Assembly: GCA_020851115.1 (NCBI GenBank)
Contig: JADZDJ010000160.1
Span: forward strand, 1-54,378
Source of the DNA: Pirellulales bacterium
Lineage (GTDB): Bacteria; Planctomycetota; Planctomycetia; Pirellulales; JADZDJ01
Direction: 5' to 3'
DNA length: 54,378 bases
Made by a program: the position numbers and the translations under genes. Below, one piece after another: positions 1-9,182 of this stretch; the stretch's first letter is position 1, and each line of letters starts with the position of its first letter. The notes beneath the pieces were generated by a model that was not told where the DNA came from, made no database searches, and saw only the letters and a list, made by a program, of their open reading frames with translations.

Positions 1-146
1 GCGTCGTACTCGACGGTGCCGCAATTGCCACTGGCTAGATTCATGTAGTGAAGTTCCCAACCCGCTGCGCATAGCCGGAGTAAAGTTCCTGCCATGAGGA
101 ACTCAATGTCATCGTGGTGGGCGGCAATGGCAAAGACCGTCGGCAT
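1..146 (-). CDS. PIG-L (LmbE-like) family deacetylase, N-terminal part, cut by window edge
   Basis: Reading the reverse strand from an ATG at 146 gives about 48 residues beginning [20 protein letters not shown] and running off the left edge. The AHHDD segment matches the AHPDD zinc/catalytic motif near the N terminus of PIG-L/LmbE N-acetylglucosaminyl deacetylases, and the following [18 protein letters not shown] fits the first helix and second strand of that fold. Family members remove acetyl groups from GlcNAc-containing substrates. It lies directly downstream of, and on the same strand as, the NagB-like gene at 285-1211, so the two probably form a small amino-sugar operon. No strong ribosome-binding site is visible. 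The substrate cannot be read from this fragment. Confidence 0.8.
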   Translation of the reverse strand, partial: MPTVFAIAAHHDDIEFLMAGTLLRLCAAGWELHYMNLASGNCGTVEYD

Positions 147-284
147 ATGAGGCCAAATTAGAGGCAGGGGGCTAGAATTCTGAATTTACCAATCAAATCT
201 ATTTAGGAGCCCTATTTGATAGTTGATTGCAATTCGAATAGCAATTTACTATCTACCGCCTGTTTCCTCGCCCCTATGCTCTTC

Positions 285-1211
285 CTAGTGCATCTCCGCG
301 TCGCACGTGCCAATACCGCTGCGCAGAAAATTGAACTGTACGTTGGGATGGTCGGCCAACAACGACATTGGAACCGCTGAGTCGGGGATTTTTTTTGAGA
401 TCATGAGCGTGGTCAAGCGCTGGCCGAACGGGTTGTCGTGGTTGCCAGCGTGCCAGATTGAGACCTTTTCGGCTTGCCAGGTTTCCACGGGGCCAACGCT
501 AATGGCTTGCGTCGGCACGGTAGAAACCACGCCGCCGCCACTGGTGCGGGCGTTTTGAATGATCGTCATTGGATGGAGATCGACGACACGCGTCCCTAGC
601 TTGCGATATTCGGCCGGCGGCGGCGGCGCGTCTTTGTACTTTCCTTCGCGACGCGGTGGGTCGTTGAACGCCCAATGTTTCACCTCGCCTTGGCCCCCTT
701 GTATCACGATGCAGCGAGCATGCTTCCAGCTTTCGACATATTCACGCACATCGGCCTTTGGGAAATGCAAATTCTTCTCCGGCATTCGCAATTCCGGTTT
801 GATTCGGTTAAAGCACAAGTCGCGGTCGCACTTGGCAAAGCTGAGGGGAAAGGTCTCAGGTACGTCACGGCCGTCAATGGCCCATTCGTCCATTCCCCAA
901 AAATGCGCGTTTTTCAGGTCGAGCTCTAGCTCATTGACGAGCCGGGCTACCAGAGGAAGTTGCTCGGTTGGCCCGATCGGGCCGCAAATTCCAGTCGGTT
1001 GATCGGGCGTGGCCTGTTTCCAGGCGCTAATGTATTCGAGCGCCTCGGCCAAATAGAAATCCTCTATGGTGTCGTAGAATTTCACGGCAAAACCTGGACG
1101 CGACAAGCCAAACATATCGTCGGCCGAAAGTCTTGCGGCATCGTCTACGATTTCTCGATCGAGCGTGGTGTAATCCCACCAATCGGGAGCAACTTTGCTG
1201 AGAGAACGCAT
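285..1211 (-). CDS. NagB-like glucosamine-6-phosphate deaminase/isomerase family protein
   Basis: A 308-residue protein of the NagB/6-phosphogluconolactonase fold. Visible landmarks are WGMDEWAID (the MDE segment of NagB), the [14 protein letters not shown] segment that corresponds to the GxxxDGHIAFNEP active-site loop, and [11 protein letters not shown], which matches the VPTKALTVG segment. NagB converts glucosamine-6-phosphate to fructose-6-phosphate and ammonia. Here the catalytic Asp of the DGH triplet reads as Val and the loop Glu is Asp, so the deaminase reaction should not be assumed. It is probably cytoplasmic, since no signal peptide is seen. The PIG-L deacetylase gene follows on the same strand, which suggests a joint role in amino-sugar turnover. 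The family call is secure; the reaction is not. Confidence 0.8.
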   Translation of the reverse strand: MRSLSKVAPDWWDYTTLDREIVDDAARLSADDMFGLSRPGFAVKFYDTIEDFYLAEALEYISAWKQATPDQPTGICGPIGPTEQLPLVARLVNELELDLKNAHFWGMDEWAIDGRDVPETFPLSFAKCDRDLCFNRIKPELRMPEKNLHFPKADVREYVESWKHARCIVIQGGQGEVKHWAFNDPPRREGKYKDAPPPPAEYRKLGTRVVDLHPMTIIQNARTSGGGVVSTVPTQAISVGPVETWQAEKVSIWHAGNHDNPFGQRLTTLMISKKIPDSAVPMSLLADHPNVQFNFLRSGIGTCDAEMH

Positions 1212-1409
1212 GAGAAATGGGGCATTCGAATGAGAATTGCGAAGGGAAACTAGTTCGTCGCCACGCCGGACAGAAAATATCCGCAGTTTGCAACGATTGC
1301 TGCAGATTATGGCAAAACAACTGCGGTAGCGATAGCCCTTGACGGACTCAAATCGTTAAGGTTATCGCGCTGCGTAAAAGAGAAAGAATCGCCGTTTGCG
1401 GCGAGTCGG

Positions 1410-3029
1410 TTACATTTCCTGGCCGACATCGACGACTTCGATCAGATCGAAGTTGTCGCCTTTGGCGGCGCCGCCCATAACAAGAATCTTGGAACCGTAG
1501 GGCACGATGCGATGGACAATTCGTGGCGTGTTGGCCGCGACGCGGTCCCAGCGGCCGGCAGTTTGGTTGAAACAATATATATTGCCGTTGCCGACGCTGA
1601 CAAAGACTCGACCGTTCAAGGCACATGCGGCAGGAGCGAAGCCGTTGAATTGCGGCCCAGGAATATTGGGGCCGGAACTCCATTTGCCAGTAGAAGCATC
1701 ATAAATGTCAACATCAAGGCTTGGCGTGTCGTCCTCCATGAAGCCGCCGATGAGATAGATCTTGCGATCGGCCACTGCGGCAATCAACGCGCGGCGCTGA
1801 AAAGGCTGCTCGACACTGGTCCACGCTAAGTTCTTGGCTGTCAGATCGAGTACATCCATTTTCGAGAGCCACTCCTGGCCATCTTTGCCGGTCATATTCC
1901 AGCCGCCAATGACATAGAGCTTGCCGTCGACAACTACTACATCGTGCGATGATCGCGGCACGGGAAGCGGTGGTAGCGGCTCCCATTTTCCAGTTGCCGG
2001 ATCAAAACAAACACAGTCGGCCACTGAATGATTGTCTTCATTTTCATCCGGCTTGTTACGCGGCTCCATGCCGCCGACTCGATAGATTTTTCCCGCATGA
2101 GCCGCAAGATTCATGCCTTGCAGCCCCGGTCCGCCGGGAAGTTCCTCCCATGTCTTGCCGTCGGCGAGATTGAAACGATGAAAGCGGCGTGAAACGGCCG
2201 CGGTTGAGTACTTGTGCGTTCGCACAATGTGACCACCATACACATAGAGCCAGCCGTCACAAGCCACGGCCCCAAAGCTGGAAGCAGCTTCGGGCATCGG
2301 CGCCAATTGTGGATGTTCGACCTTCGTCTGGGTACCGCTGACGGAATCGGTTCCGTCTCCGATATCTACCACCAGCGTCGGATAGTGGCGAATTTGCTCG
2401 TAGTTTTGGCTATCGCGCATGCCAGCCTTGGTCTCAAAGCACCGTGCCCAAACGCCGTACCGGCCCATGGCAGCGAATGTCTCGGTTTCTCCGTTGCTGT
2501 CGGTCTTCACCTTTGTTTGAGAAGCGTTGGGAAGGATTACGGTCACCTCGGAATTGGCAACGGGCTTGCCGTTCGCCTCGATTCTGAATCGCACGTCGCC
2601 AGGCCTACCGATAGGAATGATTTCGGCTGGCGCAGCCTCGCCAAGATTCGCCTGCGTGGCGAACGCATTGCCGAGAATTGTCTTTGGATGATAGACAAGT
2701 AAGAATGGTGGTGAATCGCCGCGTTGATTGACGCCAAACTCGAACGCACCATAAACAACGGCTTGGTCGCTGCGCGGAAGAGTCACTTGGTGAGCCTCCG
2801 CTTTTTTCTCGATCGTCAGCGGCACGGCAGTGCCCGCGAATTTGCGCGACCATAGTTTCGACGAATCAATCATGCCGTCGTCGATATCCTCATCGGGTTG
2901 CAGATCCTCACTCAAAATTACTTGAGCTGTCGTGCCATCGGCAGCAGGAACCACAAATAGAAAATGGGCATGCGCAGGACTAACGACCCCGAATACGATT
3001 AAACTTGCGAGTGATAGCCGCATCGTCAA
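1410..3029 (-). CDS. Secreted DUF4198-like domain plus kelch-repeat protein
   Basis: A 539-residue protein with a signal peptide (MTMRLSLASLIVFGVVSPAHA) whose predicted cleavage leaves a mature N terminus starting HFLFVVPAADG. Residues about 22-215 resemble DUF4198/NikM-like periplasmic domains, including an Ig/carboxypeptidase-regulatory-like stretch (GKPVANSEVTVILPN). From about residue 250 to the end there are five or six kelch motifs, recognised by repeated GG pairs followed by spaced Tyr and Trp (YVYGG, YRVGG, YVIGG, YLIGG, LVMGG), which should fold as a beta-propeller. Its location is periplasmic or extracellular. The function is unknown. The mature N-terminal histidine could be a metal ligand, as it is in some copper and nickel proteins, but that is inference. 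Confidence 0.8.
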   Translation of the reverse strand: MTMRLSLASLIVFGVVSPAHAHFLFVVPAADGTTAQVILSEDLQPDEDIDDGMIDSSKLWSRKFAGTAVPLTIEKKAEAHQVTLPRSDQAVVYGAFEFGVNQRGDSPPFLLVYHPKTILGNAFATQANLGEAAPAEIIPIGRPGDVRFRIEANGKPVANSEVTVILPNASQTKVKTDSNGETETFAAMGRYGVWARCFETKAGMRDSQNYEQIRHYPTLVVDIGDGTDSVSGTQTKVEHPQLAPMPEAASSFGAVACDGWLYVYGGHIVRTHKYSTAAVSRRFHRFNLADGKTWEELPGGPGLQGMNLAAHAGKIYRVGGMEPRNKPDENEDNHSVADCVCFDPATGKWEPLPPLPVPRSSHDVVVVDGKLYVIGGWNMTGKDGQEWLSKMDVLDLTAKNLAWTSVEQPFQRRALIAAVADRKIYLIGGFMEDDTPSLDVDIYDASTGKWSSGPNIPGPQFNGFAPAACALNGRVFVSVGNGNIYCFNQTAGRWDRVAANTPRIVHRIVPYGSKILVMGGAAKGDNFDLIEVVDVGQEM

Positions 3030-3248
3030 CTCCTGATTTCGAATTCAATGTTGCCAACGAAGTATCCCGTTGCGGATTAGTCGCACGGGATAAGTCTCTT
3101 TTTCGTGCCAATCCAAACATTCTTTGCCGCCGCGAAGTAGTACCGCCGACGAATCTTCCGCGGCGATAGGCGTAGTTTACCCCCTAGCCGGAGTTTAATA
3201 ATGACCTTGGGCAATCTATTGTCATAAATTCATCGGCGACATTCCGAA

Positions 3249-3707
3249 TCAGCGCGTGTCGGGAACCAGTTTAATGACAAAGTCGAACTTGGCGTTGGCA
3301 GCCGATGCTGCAACCGTAGCCCGCAGCGGTGAGTGGGCGCTGTAGTGTTGCGGAAATGGTCTGCGCATAGCAGTGTTTGACGCGGCGGTGTGCGGTGGAT
3401 CGTCGACGATTTCGACACGATAGGTTCCTGGCAGCAAACCGATATCGGAAGAAAGTTGATATTTGCCATCTGCGATCACACCGCCAGTTTTTTTTGCTTG
3501 CGCTTGCAGAGGTACAAAGACAATAATGGCTTCGTTGACCGGCCGACCATCGAGTTGAACGCTGCCAGTGACAGCCACTCGTCGCGGTTCACAGCCGGTT
3601 GCTAACGCCAGCAAACAGGTTACCGCGAGCAAGGCCGCTCGCGCAGTTTGAAGGCGGTCAGCCGCAAACCACTGTCTCGGATCAAAAACCTGCGAGCGGA
3701 ATTCCAT
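3249..3707 (-). CDS. Putative lipoprotein with a carboxypeptidase-regulatory-like beta domain
   Basis: The frame is open to 3776, but ATG at 3707 (MEFRSQVFDPRQW) is the more economical start and gives about 152 residues. It has a hydrophobic stretch AALLAVTCLLALATGC ending in a lipobox-like LATGC, so it is likely lipid-anchored. The mature part begins VAVTGSVQLDGRPVNEAII, the usual opening of the small planctomycete proteins with a carboxypeptidase-regulatory/transthyretin-like fold, which often sit beside DUF1559 genes as this one does. The start overlaps the end of the upstream DUF1559 gene by about 25 bases, implying coupled translation. The function of the family is unknown. Confidence 0.72.
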   Translation of the reverse strand: MEFRSQVFDPRQWFAADRLQTARAALLAVTCLLALATGCEPRRVAVTGSVQLDGRPVNEAIIVFVPLQAQAKKTGGVIADGKYQLSSDIGLLPGTYRVEIVDDPPHTAASNTAMRRPFPQHYSAHSPLRATVAASAANAKFDFVIKLVPDTR

Positions 3708-4659
3708 CGTTTCGTTTAGCGAGCTGCCGCAGCACATCAGGGTTCGTTGTCTCTCCGATAAATCGTGTCGCGCCATCGACCAACGCCATATTTACTCCGC
3801 CGGGGTGATCGCTGCGAAACGTATTCCATTCCCAGCAGCCCGTGACGAGCCGATCGCTGTTGAAGACGCCGGCCACTGAGCCTTGGCTATTGAACGGGTA
3901 GGCATCAGCCCAATAAGTGCTTCCTCCTTCTTGCGGACCACCACCGCAAAGATTGGTTGAAATAACAAGGCCATAGTCCATATCACCAGCGAGGAATGTC
4001 TTCGTGGTACCGTCGAGCAGCGAAATCATCTGCACGCTAGTCTTGTTTTCGCGGGCTCGTTTCGGATTCGGATCGACGATCGCTCCGTTGTGATGCTCCG
4101 GCTTGGGACCTGTCGCCGTGCAACAGTTACTAAAGTGGCTATATTCGCTCCCAGTGCTGACAGCATAGCTCGACCATCCGCCGCTGGGGGTAGTTCTGTA
4201 GAAAATCATCGAAGGGCAGCGAAATACGGAGACGGCGGTGCTGGCGAATTGCACGTTGGTTCCTTCGGCGATCATCAACTGCGGATTGTATTGAGCAAAT
4301 AGCGATTGTTCTTCCAGATAGGGAAGAATCACCACAAAGGCACTGGCCCCCGTGTAACGAACTTTTGCAGCCGAATCGATGACCGACGTTTCGACCCTCG
4401 GCAGTCGCTTATAAGTATGATTGTAGTTTTGAAACGCCAGTGCAACTTGCTTGAGATTGTTCGAGCAACCCACTCGACGCGCCGCTTCGCGGGCCGCTTG
4501 CACCGCCGGCAGCAACAGCGCCACCAGCACGCCAATGATTGCAATCACAATCAATAGTTCGACCAAGGTGAAAGCTGTCGGCGCTCTACGGACGCAACAT
4601 CTAGAGCGAGGGCGGCCCGACTCAGCATACCACAAATCAGGTTGAATATTTTTGGTCAT
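3682..4659 (-). CDS. DUF1559 domain protein with type IV pilin-like N terminus
   Basis: A 325-residue protein. After a short basic leader it has AFTLVELLIVIAIIGVLVAL, the prepilin N-methylation and helix motif with the Glu at +5, followed by AREAARRVGCSNNLKQ, which is typical of planctomycete DUF1559 proteins. Near the C terminus HPGGVNMALVDG fits the H-x9-DG motif of the family. These proteins are greatly expanded in planctomycetes, and a pseudopilin-like role at the cell surface or in secretion is assumed but unproven. The ATG overlaps the stop of the upstream PEP-CTERM gene by four bases and its 3' end overlaps the lipoprotein gene, so the three are probably co-transcribed. Confidence 0.92.
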   Translation of the reverse strand: MTKNIQPDLWYAESGRPRSRCCVRRAPTAFTLVELLIVIAIIGVLVALLLPAVQAAREAARRVGCSNNLKQVALAFQNYNHTYKRLPRVETSVIDSAAKVRYTGASAFVVILPYLEEQSLFAQYNPQLMIAEGTNVQFASTAVSVFRCPSMIFYRTTPSGGWSSYAVSTGSEYSHFSNCCTATGPKPEHHNGAIVDPNPKRARENKTSVQMISLLDGTTKTFLAGDMDYGLVISTNLCGGGPQEGGSTYWADAYPFNSQGSVAGVFNSDRLVTGCWEWNTFRSDHPGGVNMALVDGATRFIGETTNPDVLRQLAKRNDGIPLAGF

Positions 4660-5618
4660 CGCGTTGCAATGCTCCGGGTTCGGCCGCGTAGGCGAGCCGC
4701 GAAGGTTAATACTCCAACGCCAATCAACGCTGCGAGGATGGCGGTAGGCTCCGGTACATGCGAAGCCGCCGACGATGGCGCGAAGGGGAAGTTTGTTTGC
4801 CAGATCACAAAGTCGGCGCCGTCCACGTTGCCGTCGCCGTTGGCGTCGCCTTGAGTCAAGACAGCACCGCCCGATTTGGGGAAATTCGTCTGCCAGGCCA
4901 CAAAGTCCGCGCCATCCACAGTGCCATTGCCGTCAAAATCGCCGTCTACAAGCGTCGGAACGGAAACCAGCGAATCGATCCGTATCGCTTGCAGGCTGGA
5001 GTGCTCGAACGAGTCGGCCGCGATGCGGAAGTTGCCGACTAATCCGGGCACAAAAGTTTGCCAAATCAGTTCCTCATAGCCGACGCCGCCATAGAGCGGA
5101 TAGTCCGAAATGTAGAGACTACGATGGACATCGGCAGGATCGCTAGCCCTAACCAGCGTATTCGCGGCGTCGTAGACCTTGATCGTATTGCGGAGAATGC
5201 CTCCTCCTGTGCCATCGCCTTCAGGATCGTAGTCGGGATTCATCGTGCCCGCGGTTTGTACGATGATGTACGTGCCACTGGCCGCCGAGGGGGAATCGCT
5301 GGGAATCAGCGCGTCAGTGGAATAGCTGCCGCTGAAGGAATACAAACCGCCGCTACTGGCGACAAACGCTCCCGTCCAGCTCAATTCCGGATCGTCCGGG
5401 AGTGGAGGATTTGACAAATGCGAATTGGGTGTCGCGGCAATTGGCGAATTGGGGCCGCCGTTGTTCCAGATTTGGGATGTCGAATGCAAATCGCCGACGT
5501 CCCATTGCGTTGGCTCAACGAAGCTTTCGCCTCGAGCAGTATTGATCATCCAGAGGAACCGCAGGCTCAAAGCCAACAAAAAAGAAGTAGCGGCAATCGT
5601 TCGATCGAGTCGTTGCAT
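4656..5618 (-). CDS. PEP-CTERM protein with dockerin-like calcium-binding repeats
   Basis: A 320-residue secreted protein. The N terminus carries a signal sequence (TIAATSFLLALSLRFLWMI), and the middle is beta-rich and unrecognised. At about residues 225-275 two copies of a DxDxNGxVDGADFVxWQTNF motif occur (DGDFDGNGTVDGADFVAWQ and GDANGDGNVDGADFVIWQ), matching type I dockerin/EF-hand calcium loops. The C terminus is VPEPTAILAALIGVGVLTF followed by an Arg-rich tail, a classic PEP-CTERM sorting signal for exosortase processing. It probably ends up on the cell surface or in the matrix. Its stop overlaps the DUF1559 start by four bases. The ligand is unknown. Confidence 0.88.
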   Translation of the reverse strand: MQRLDRTIAATSFLLALSLRFLWMINTARGESFVEPTQWDVGDLHSTSQIWNNGGPNSPIAATPNSHLSNPPLPDDPELSWTGAFVASSGGLYSFSGSYSTDALIPSDSPSAASGTYIIVQTAGTMNPDYDPEGDGTGGGILRNTIKVYDAANTLVRASDPADVHRSLYISDYPLYGGVGYEELIWQTFVPGLVGNFRIAADSFEHSSLQAIRIDSLVSVPTLVDGDFDGNGTVDGADFVAWQTNFPKSGGAVLTQGDANGDGNVDGADFVIWQTNFPFAPSSAASHVPEPTAILAALIGVGVLTFAARLRGRTRSIATR

Positions 5619-5668
5619 GGCAAGGCTTCGCGAGGGTGAACGAACTGTGACAATGCGCCCCAGTCACA

Positions 5669-6439
5669 TCAGCATTTCATGGTACCGCGGATCGCAGTGA
5701 TGCTTCGGAGCCGAACAATGCGGGCCGCCGCAAATCGACGCCAATTCAACACCAATGCCAATGAACCGCTTGCGAACAGCGTCAATCCCAGAGGTTCCGG
5801 CACCTGGGTCATCACGCTCGATTGATCCAATCGAATAGCGGCAATTTGCGAATGGATTCCCATCCCCCAATTCAGATCAAAATGGGTGATTGCCCCGCCG
5901 ATGCCCGTAAGATCCCATTGAAAAAGCTGCTCCGTCGCGCTCAATGCAGCGGTCGTAACCGGAGCGATCGCCTGGGTGCCACCGTTGTAGTTGAGGACGG
6001 GCGGCGCGATCGCCGGGCTGGAGATTTCGAATTGCAACAGAACCGTTTGGATGCTTGCAACCGGCGTTGCATCCAAAACTTGGAAATTGCCATCGGCATC
6101 GAAAGTGTAGATGCCGCCGCCAGATCCAGCCGCCAAGGGGTAGCCACCACCCGAGGTTTTATCTAATTGAGCATCCCCGCCGAGATCAGAGCCGATCGGC
6201 GACGGCCAAAGATTGGTGTTCGTGCCGCCTCCGGGGTAGCCTGGATTACTTTCCGCGCTAAGCGCTGGCAGCGTCCATTGGTCGTCGCTCACATTGCCGC
6301 TGAAATTGGGATCGATCAATGCCGCGTGAGCAGGCGCTGCATACCCGGAAATCAGTACGGCAATCCCCCAAAAAAATGTTCTGCAATCATGAAAATGAAG
6401 TTGAAGTCCCGTCGGCGCTGTGAGTTCTAATCTCGGCAT
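5669..6439 (-). CDS. PEP-CTERM sorting-signal protein of unknown function
   Basis: A 256-residue protein with a signal peptide (FFWGIAVLISGYAAPAHA, cleavage near residue 40), a low-complexity Gly/Ser/Asn-rich beta-type body, and a C-terminal VPEPLGLTLFASGSLALVL followed by basic residues. This fits the PEP-CTERM anchor, although the tail after the Arg cluster is longer than usual. It lies about 50 bases upstream of the dockerin-bearing PEP-CTERM gene on the same strand. No enzymatic domain is seen. The exosortase itself is not in this window. Confidence 0.75.
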   Translation of the reverse strand: MPRLELTAPTGLQLHFHDCRTFFWGIAVLISGYAAPAHAALIDPNFSGNVSDDQWTLPALSAESNPGYPGGGTNTNLWPSPIGSDLGGDAQLDKTSGGGYPLAAGSGGGIYTFDADGNFQVLDATPVASIQTVLLQFEISSPAIAPPVLNYNGGTQAIAPVTTAALSATEQLFQWDLTGIGGAITHFDLNWGMGIHSQIAAIRLDQSSVMTQVPEPLGLTLFASGSLALVLNWRRFAAARIVRLRSITAIRGTMKC

Positions 6440-6984
6440 CGTAAAAATTCTCCAGACAATTGAAGTGAAACAAAGTGCTTGATCGTATGGCTTTTGAAAT
6501 GTGAATGGTATGACTTATGGAAGGTGTTCTGGGGCAGCCTGCTCGACGATGAAGGTCCAGAGATCGAGCGATGCCACCACCTTCGTTGGCCCACCATTAA
6601 GGAGGGTTCAGGCGGTTCGTCCGCGACGAAGGCAAATCGTGCCCCGAAAATCGCGGTGCGGTATAGAAGTGCGGCATATTTGGCAGGTAGAGTTAGTGGA
6701 TGTTTAAGTGCATCAGCTAGGTGATACTGAGTCTCAATTGCGAAAGAATGATTCTATTGTACCTATAGTAGCCGTCAAGGGGCCAATTCTAGTTTTTTCC
6801 GCCGCCGCCGAGCTGCACTGCCCCTCTAATCTATTGGAACAACATTCATGTTAGAGGGGATTTCTGCAACCCCTTCCTCGCGACTATGGTAGGGGGGGAA
6901 TGTGCCTGAGGTGGAAATCCTGGATTTAGTAGCGGCAGGATTGCGACAGAATTCGGATATGCTGCACTCGCGGCACGATTGCCC
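6440..6984. other. Gene-poor intergenic stretch with one hairpin
   Basis: About 545 bases between the PEP-CTERM gene and the metallophosphoesterase, both on the minus strand. No convincing gene is seen. The only structure noted is a 9-base inverted repeat, CCCCTCTAA at 6821-6829 and TTAGAGGGG at 6851-6859, with a 21-base loop. It could end the metallophosphoesterase transcript, but no U-run follows it. Confidence 0.5.
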
Positions 6985-7890
6985 TTAGGCTGCCTCTAGT
7001 TCGAACACTGTCACTTCCGGCCGCATATTGAAGCGGAGGCGGTGCGAATAACCCAATCCGGGATTGATATAGAGAGTTCGGCCTCCGCTCAGAGCAAATT
7101 CTCCTGCCGTATACCGCCGATTTCTCACCGGCATGATCGGCGGTGGCAAAAATGGTGGCTTGACCTGTCCACCATGAGTATGACCGGAAAGTACCCAACC
7201 AGGAATTGCAGCCATTTCGGCCAAATCAACTGCATCTGGATTGTGGCAAAGTGTGATTGTCGGGAGCGAGGGGTTGACACGTGTTGCTAAATTCTTTGCA
7301 TCAAAATTCGGCCCCCAAAGATCGTCAACGCCGAGAAGCTGAAGCCCTGCGACGATTTCAAGGTCGTTTTGCAATAAACGAATCCCCTGGTCTCGCAACC
7401 GGGATTTCAGTGTTTCGGCAACGCCAATTTGCTGCCAACCCCAGCCGTAATCGTGATTTCCCAATGTTGCAAAACAGCCGAGTGGGCCTGGCTTCAAGTA
7501 TTCCAGCACGCGGGAGACATCGCCGGCGCAATCGGTCCAGCGACAGGTCATGAAATCGCCGGTAATTACGGTAAGATCCGGATCGAGGGACGTAATAAGC
7601 TTCATCGAATCGATCAGATAGTCGATATCGACAATCGGCCCGACGTGCAAATCGCTGACCTGCACAAGCCTCCGCCCTTCGAGCGATCTAGGCAGCCCGA
7701 CAATCGGCATCGGCCGGTGGGCGACTCGCACCCAGTGAGGTTCGATCCGCCAGGCATAGAGTGCCGCCGCAATTCCTGTCCCAAGGCTTGCACCGCCAAT
7801 TTTCAACAGCCGTCGGCGGGTAATTTTCGGAAAAGCTCGCATTGGGGATGTCCTCAGTGTTGTTCCAGTGTGCGCAAGCTTTATGTCCAT
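6985..7890 (-). CDS. Tat-exported calcineurin-like metallophosphoesterase
   Basis: A 301-residue protein with a twin-arginine signal (TRRRLLKIGGASLGTGIAAAL), so export folded with bound metals is likely. The metallophosphoesterase motifs run in order: SDLHVG (D-x-H), GDFMT (GD), GNHDYG (GNHD), and GWVLSGHTHGGQ (GHTH). They supply the binuclear metal site. It is closest in layout to the YkuE/YaeI type, which includes UDP-2,3-diacylglucosamine hydrolase-like and phosphatase members. An alternative start 16 codons downstream (MRAFPKITRRR) would give a more standard Tat leader. It is transcribed divergently from the LpxL-type acyltransferase, so a link to envelope lipid metabolism is possible but unproven. 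Confidence 0.9.
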   Translation of the reverse strand: MDIKLAHTGTTLRTSPMRAFPKITRRRLLKIGGASLGTGIAAALYAWRIEPHWVRVAHRPMPIVGLPRSLEGRRLVQVSDLHVGPIVDIDYLIDSMKLITSLDPDLTVITGDFMTCRWTDCAGDVSRVLEYLKPGPLGCFATLGNHDYGWGWQQIGVAETLKSRLRDQGIRLLQNDLEIVAGLQLLGVDDLWGPNFDAKNLATRVNPSLPTITLCHNPDAVDLAEMAAIPGWVLSGHTHGGQVKPPFLPPPIMPVRNRRYTAGEFALSGGRTLYINPGLGYSHRLRFNMRPEVTVFELEAA

Positions 7891-8101
7891 TTCAACGGCT
7901 CATGGCAGCCAGCCAGGGCAATTCACATGGCTGATTCGCAGGAAATCAGTGTGCCAGGCTCACGTTCCTTGTAAATTCAACGACGATAAAACCGCTATTT
8001 GCCCATTCCACCAAGCCTGTCAATATATGCGAACCAGTCACCGCGTCATCCGCAATGAAACGTCTCGCCTCATACGAAGCAGCCCACGGATGGGTTCATT
8101 G

Positions 8102-9034
8102 ATGAAACCGAAGCAGGAGCAGTTGACTAATCTCGGCCATTTTGCCGTCTACCTGATCGTGCGGACGTTCGTTTGCATCCTCCAAGCCGTTCGTATGGAG
8201 ACGTGTGAACAGGTTGCCGAGTTTGTCGCCTGGCTGGCGACCGACGTTCTGCGCCTGCGTTTCAACGTGATCGACGAAAATCTGCGGCATGCTTTTCCAC
8301 AGATGATGCCCGCAGCTCGGCGCGAGATGTGCCGGCAGATGTGGAAGCATCTCATTCTGATGCTCGCTGAAATCGCCCACTTCCCGCGCAAAGTCCACGA
8401 CACCAACTGGCGCGACTTTATTTACTTCAAGAACGAAGCCCCGATGATGCGAGAGTTTTTTCGCAATCGTCCGCGAGTTTTCGTTTCTGGCCACTATGGC
8501 AATTTTGAACTGGCTGGCTACACGATGGGTCTGTTTGGCTTCCCGACATTCACGGTCGCGCGCCCACTCGATAACCCGTACCTCGACCGTTTCGTGAATC
8601 ACTTTCGCGCGCTCAAAGGTCAGTATGTGCTCCCCAAGCAAGGCAGCGCATCCGAAGTGGCCGACCTGCTCCAAGGCCGCGGCACATTGGGTGTGCTGGC
8701 CGATCAGCACGCAGGGCCGAAAGGCTGCTGGGTCGATTTCTTCGGTCGCGCGGCATCGACGCACAAGGCCATTGCCGTCTTCGCCCTGTCGAACAACGCT
8801 CCACTCATGATCGGCTACGCCCGCCGCATCGGCAAACCGTTGCACTATGAAATGGCCATGGAAACCGTTCTTGAACCCGAACAGATGCCGCTAGAACTCA
8901 AGGACGTCACGGCCCTGACGCAGTGGTACACCAAAGCCCTCGAAGACATCGTCCGCCGCGCCCCGGAGCAATACTGGTGGGTCCATCGGCGGTGGAAAGA
9001 CATGCGGCCGGCGAGAAAGCAGCGAACCGCCTAA
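8102..9034 (+). CDS. LpxL/HtrB-type lysophospholipid acyltransferase
   Basis: The open frame extends upstream to 7868, but homology begins at MKPKQEQLTNLGHFAVYLIV, so ATG 8102 is chosen (310 residues; ATG 8090 is a close alternative). A single N-terminal membrane helix is followed by the acyltransferase signature SGHYGNFE, with His131 and Glu136 in the H-x4-E arrangement of the LpxL/LpxM family. DQHAGPKGCWVDFFG and the C-terminal PEQYWWVHRRWK are also characteristic. These inner-membrane enzymes transfer acyl groups to lipid A precursors or related lipids. It stands alone between a metallophosphoesterase and thiS. Confidence 0.9.
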   Translation: MKPKQEQLTNLGHFAVYLIVRTFVCILQAVRMETCEQVAEFVAWLATDVLRLRFNVIDENLRHAFPQMMPAARREMCRQMWKHLILMLAEIAHFPRKVHDTNWRDFIYFKNEAPMMREFFRNRPRVFVSGHYGNFELAGYTMGLFGFPTFTVARPLDNPYLDRFVNHFRALKGQYVLPKQGSASEVADLLQGRGTLGVLADQHAGPKGCWVDFFGRAASTHKAIAVFALSNNAPLMIGYARRIGKPLHYEMAMETVLEPEQMPLELKDVTALTQWYTKALEDIVRRAPEQYWWVHRRWKDMRPARKQRTA

Positions 9035-9182
9035 TGTACTAACGTGCAAAGTCGTCACCGTCGGACGCCAAAGATGAGACGGTGAATCCTTGCTGTCGAG
9101 TGCGGCACAATGGCCTTTTTTGCAGGCCGCCGATAGAATCGAATCCTTACCCCCGATGCTTTCCGCTGTACGGGCTTTCCAA

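Noticed and set aside
8096-8845. 249-residue open frame antisense to the LpxL-type gene
   Set aside because: It has no domain, and the plus-strand acyltransferase has all its motifs.
9035-9182. Possible TPP riboswitch ahead of thiS
   Set aside because: The conserved CUGAGA and the ACCUGAUCUGG-type segments could not be found; the partial match GATGAGACGG is too short.
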